The notes below the pieces were generated by a model. That model was given only the letters and a program-made list of their open reading frames with translations, made no database searches and was not told the origin of the DNA. A stretch of DNA of 64,000 nucleotides from Paramacrobiotus metropolitanus. Its lineage: Eukaryota > Tardigrada > Eutardigrada > Parachela > Macrobiotidae. A program made the position numbers and the translations under genes. The stretch is taken from the NCBI RefSeq assembly GCF_019649055.1, contig NW_026570458.1, positions 1 through 64,000 of the forward strand, given 5' to 3'. The first letter of the stretch is position 1. Every line of letters starts with the position of its first letter. This document shows positions 59,640-64,000 of this stretch, one piece after another.

Positions 59640-61345
59640 AAAGGGTCAGTGCTCAGTGCCCACAGCAGTGAATAGTCCGAAGTTAAGCCGCAAACAAATC
59701 AACCTGAAACAGCATAATTTACGTGACAGAAAATGAAGACAGAATATAGTCAGGATATGCTGCAGGTCAAGTACAGACAACGAAATTGCATTTTCTACTG
59801 CCGGAAAATTTCGTCACTATATCAAATCTGCACGTTCCTCAAACCGAATCACACAATGACTCACTGCTGCTTTTGGCGTGATTTGGCCACACTGATTAAG
59901 CCGACCAGTATTTGTTTGATGAAACAATCCGCTTTTGCATTTCTTTCCTCCGCAAATAACCCTAATTCGATTAGAATCCGCATGAGAATAAAACAATCGT
60001 GAACCATTAAAACTGTATTCACATATAATATTTAAAGGCAAGTCTGACGTCCGTTTTTCAGTAAAAAAGTCTCCACGTGTACAGCTTACGCTGTGGAGTA
60101 TCGGTGCTGCCTTGCCAGTGGGATAGCGTCGAAGCGATGTTAAATCTGAATGAGCGATAAGATAACTTGACTGCCAAACAACAAGGAGAAATCAACAAGA
60201 TCGTAAGGTGCGCATCGGCATACATGCTGGCGGTGAACGGAGTAGTTATTCAGGTACACTGACACAGCACGAAGAGATCGTGTACAACAATGCATGCGCG
60301 ACTTGCCGAACAGTGATCACGCGGCGTTCGGCCGGTCAGTAAAGCAGTGGTGACTGACAGCCGCTTCAGAATGTACCGGAATGTTCTGCGCAAGGAACAG
60401 AACTGTAATATAAAATAGCAAGAACAGCTTGCTTGATTGCCATCTTAGTGGAAGCGTCGGTCGATTAGCAAAACGTGCAGTTCGCATTTGCTTAGAAAGA
60501 TCCGGTGTTTGCGCGTGGTTTGCCGGTAAACCAGTAATGTTGGTCGGTTAAGCCTGAAGGTATGTACTGAGATATTTGCAGTAAACAACAGCGCACCGCC
60601 TAGTTTCACTTCATTCACGTCACATTTCACGAAACTGATGAGATTTCTCGACTATTACAACTATCATTTAACAGTGTTTCGAATACATTCGTAACGCTTT
60701 TCTACGACGTCGTTCCAATGAACTTTCACCGTTTACGTGTGAAAGCAACGCACTCACAGAGTACAATCTTATTTTACTAGCACAGTAATTAATAACTCAA
60801 TCAACGGCAGTGCGTCACTTGAACACGTAGTGGGTTTGTAAAGTTTAACAAAAGCGATTTTATAATTTTTACAGGCACGTGTGCATATGCATACGAGCTG
60901 TTTGCACTTTTGCCGTGTGCACTTGCACTTTGCAGTATCAAAGTGCTGCACATTTCTTTGGGCGTTAGAAAAAATACAGCGTTAATTGCGATTTCAGCCG
61001 TAATTCTAACCTGGGCAGGCGCGCAAGCCTGTATAGTTTTCGTTTTGATAAATTTGATTCTCTTAGGTGTTTGAGCGAATAAAGCGCATCTTGAGCAGCC
61101 AGTGAACCACGGGCGTAACCTCATAGAAGCATGGTTAAACAGCATTACAGTGTACAGTTCAACGGCAGTTCGCACCGCTGACCTTCTTGATGTACGACTT
61201 GCAACTGTAACTTAACATTCACACTAGAGTTGCATGACTAAATGGAAGACAATCTAAATAAAATTGTAATTTTAATCTGCTGCCTTTAGAGCTGTTGTCT
61301 TATGGGTCGTTAATAGAGCATTTTGATCTACAGCAGATTCACTTT
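59640..61345. other. Spacer between the two FN3 genes
   Basis: No exons or repeats that I can support. This stretch should hold the promoter of FN3 gene A. Confidence 0.4.
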
Positions 61346-64000
61346 TTACTTCTTGGCATCCAAAGTTTTGACAAATTTTGTCAAAGCTGCACTGCGTTCG
61401 CGGCCACTACGCGCCATTACGTATATCGAGTAAACTGTAGAGGAACGCAAGCCGGTGAAACTGCAAGGTGTTGCGTTGGTAGAAACTGGCAGAGTGTTGT
61501 TGCAACCGATCTCGTAATCCCCGACGATGCCGCCGGGGGGTTCCCAAGAAGTATCGATGCTATGGCTGGTAATCCTAGCAATATTGAGCGTGGTAACTTT
61601 GTTAGGCTTCAGCTGCACCATCAGAAACCGCTTATCACTCTGCACATCCCCTCGCTCGGTCCATCCCAGGATTTTATATTTTCTCCCGGGATCGAGACCG
61701 GTAAACTCCACAACATGCATGTCCTCATCATTCCGCAAGACATATTTTGGTGGCATCCCATCCACAGCGAAGACGAACCTTGTGAAGAAACTGTACTTTG
61801 CCTTCCAGCTGGTCTGGACAGGAAATTTGACCGAGGTTTGGGTAACTTCGATCGTAGACGGAAAAGACGAGTAGATTACAGCCGGCGGCACTACACAAAA
61901 AAAAGAATACACGAGACTGTGGAGTGTGACCTGATTTTATGTAGTCCGCACTAATAAAACGTCAGGTGATACGGATAACCCGTCCTTCTGTTATTCTGTT
62001 CCATAATAGTCTTTGCATTACATATATATCTTGGTACTTAAATTCGTTTTTTCTCATGTTCCGGTTTATGAGGTACGGTTTCATATTTCAGTCACCAGTT
62101 GCTTACACCATCGCTCATGTAGAGCGCTACTTAAATAGCTGTTTATTGCACAAATTTCTTTTTGAGTTGTTTTTGCCTGTTATAAAAAACATTTTAAAAT
62201 GTTGGAATTTAAAACGGCTTAAAGGTCAACTTACTCGAATGAACAATGTGCATCGCTTCTTCGCTGAGCAGGTCGCAAGCGACAATTGCTATACGAACTT
62301 CATACGTCGCTCCCAAATAGTCGATGGAAATGGAGTAGTTGACAACCAATGAGTCGTTGCGAATGGTGATTTCCCGCACCAGCGCATCTTCCACATCGAG
62401 GTTCCGCAGTTGCACCCGGTAGTATTTCGTGCTATTCGACGGCCGTTGAATCTGCAACATCAGCTTCACCGGCAGAGGTTGCACGCTGAAACTAGGCTTG
62501 AGTGGACCTGCAACATAAACCTGTAATTATTATTTGTGATGGTGAACGCAAAATTAATGTCATCTGCTCGTCTTTTCCATAGTTTCTCAATCAGCATTGA
62601 TGATGAGAGCCGCAAGAGCATTTACTTACGAGTGCAACCGAGGACAGAATGACTCTCCCCACTGACAACATTGTCCATAAAACTCATCATTCGGAACGAA
62701 TACTTGGTGCCCGAGTCCAGTCCGGTAACATTGAAACTTGTCGTGCTGGCGTTGAAAAGGTTGATTACATTCGGATCCGCTGGGTGCGTGATGGCTCCGA
62801 CATTGCCGCGTTGGTATAGGATTTGGTAGCCTTGAACGCGAGTATCGAACGGCTTGAACCATTCCAGCACGATGCTGTCCGTGGTCGTCAGGCTCTTGTT
62901 CGCATCAACACCAACCGGAGGAAGCGGATCTGCCAATATAGTCATTTGGGTAATGGCAAACTCTGTTTGTCAGACTGACCATCTTCAGGGTTAATTATAC
63001 TGCGCCAGTAAACAAACTCGCAAGTCGTTTTCTTAAAGGAGCGCAGAACATTCCGACCGTTCTGTAACAGCTTCGCGTAGATGAAGTAATGGCTTCCTGT
63101 AACAGCAAATACCTGTACCGCATTCATGGTCTAAAGTCGGAAAGTGCTATGTTTTACATACCTCCAACCAAATCTCGGAAGGTAACGCGTTGGCTAGCTG
63201 AAACATCTCCGTTCACGACAGAATGGTCTTCGGAAGTTGCGCTACAACATGTTCAGCGAAGTATTGACAAGCATTAAGAAACGACTGTGAGGAAGCTCGT
63301 AATTACGCACGTAGCACGGATGCCAAAAACGACAAAGCCATACGTTGCTGCAAATTCTTTCTACTGCTGTTTTACTGGTAACTTCAGATTGCCAGTAGTA
63401 ACAAGAGAAAAAACTCCATATATTTTTAGAAGCAATATTCATCGCTTAATCTTTAAAATGCAGTATCAAACTCACATGGCATTTAGAAATTTGACTGACT
63501 CATCCGCCGTCTCCATTACAATTTCCGGTCGATCAATCAGTGCCTTGACGGATACGGATGCAGCCGATCCTGTGGTCGCAGCACAAGAAACGCTTCATTT
63601 CAAGCTTGAAAAATTGGCGGCAATGACTCTGTGCCTCATTACCGGTGTGAATGGTCCCTTGCTCGCTTTTACTGTTCAGTGGTAAGTCCACTGTTTTCTT
63701 GATGAAGCCCTCAGGTAGTTCATCGTCTCCGGGATCAACGGCATGAATGGCACTGTGTGAGACCTGAAAACGACCAACATCGCTATTAGCAACATGAAAA
63801 AGGCTGATTCATAGCTCTGATACAGGTTTCTGCTAGCCACTTCCAAAAGCTACAGTAAATTTTATATATCACTGCGTTCTCAAGGAAAACAGAAATTTCT
63901 TCTGCTGTGCTCAGAGTTACAAAAGCTCCAAAAAAAACTGTTAAATGTAGTTAGTTATATTTGCTGGATTGCAAAAATTTGAGAGAACCTTACTTGAATG
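61346..64000 (-). CDS. Fibronectin III protein B (5' end beyond window)
   Basis: Minus exons 63763-63673, 63569-63476, 63241-63162, 63096-62980, 62929-62630, 62507-62235 and 61890-61346 match gene A exon by exon; three have identical lengths (94, 80, 273). A donor-like CATTCAA|GTAAGG at 63994 suggests the end of exon 1, which holds the missing signal peptide. FN3 motifs are clear (SIVLEWFKP, VQGYQILYQ, VTGLDSGTKYSF). The last exon stops earlier than in A (KFVKTLDAKK) and has no hydrophobic tail, so B should be secreted rather than anchored. The first complete exon uses a donor 51 bp further downstream than gene A because the homologous GT has become AT. Confidence 0.75.

Overview
The window is animal nuclear DNA, not bacterial. 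Coding exons are short, bounded by GT/AG splice sites, and join in matching phase. Recognisable domains are metazoan: EVH1, KH, F-box with an Agenet/Tudor-like module, fibronectin III, leucine-rich repeats and C2H2 zinc fingers. A hAT transposon, short tRNA-like elements, MITE-like foldbacks and minisatellites fill much of the rest. I favour an ecdysozoan. A tardigrade is possible, because the Agenet/F-box pair resembles proteins I remember from tardigrades, but that is recollection and not proof. All gene models are built by hand from splice sites and frame, without transcripts.

Layout. 1-5.1 kb: a nearly complete hAT transposon (minus) sits at the last readable exon of a multi-exon C2H2 zinc-finger gene (minus). 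A short inverted hAT fragment lies at the window edge. 5.1-8.4 kb: mostly non-coding, with worn retroelement-like coding relics. 8.4-11 kb: a decayed member of the KH family, broken by a SINE with a 9-bp target duplication. 12.4-13.5 kb: a secreted LRR protein (minus). 16.0-19.6 kb: a CPYC-finger gene (minus). 20.1-20.4 kb: an eight-cysteine peptide exon. 21.1-23.9 kb: Agenet/F-box gene 1. 24-33 kb: gene-poor, with a TA-flanked MITE, a Gypsy-like relic, two large tandem arrays and a GC-rich hairpin cluster. 33.1-36.9 kb: a CPYC-KH gene with an unrecognised 430-residue N-terminus. 37.7-38.5 kb: a small secreted protein (minus). 38.5-39.4 kb: a frameshifted multi-pass membrane protein (minus). 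42.8-47.1 kb: an EVH1-CPYC-KH gene. 48.6-53.3 kb: Agenet/F-box gene 2, with several mobile elements in its introns. 54-54.9 kb: a 51-bp minisatellite. 55.5-56.2 kb: a decayed LRR paralogue. 56.6-64 kb: two tandem fibronectin III genes (minus), the second cut by the window edge.

How the genes fit together. The window is a nursery of expanding families. The most striking one shares a C-terminal chassis (CPYC zinc-finger-like module, degenerate KH domain, and a tail with a Gly-Met-x-Phe / Asp-Ser-Arg / Gln-Val-Pro motif) fused to a different N-terminus in each copy: EVH1 in one, an unknown large domain in another, a basic disordered region in a third. A fourth copy is dead. I do not recognise this combination. 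The Agenet/F-box pair looks like substrate receptors of SCF-type ubiquitin ligases. Three separate tRNA-like short-element families share one design: a 5' hairpin, a spacer, then an internal tRNA-like fold.
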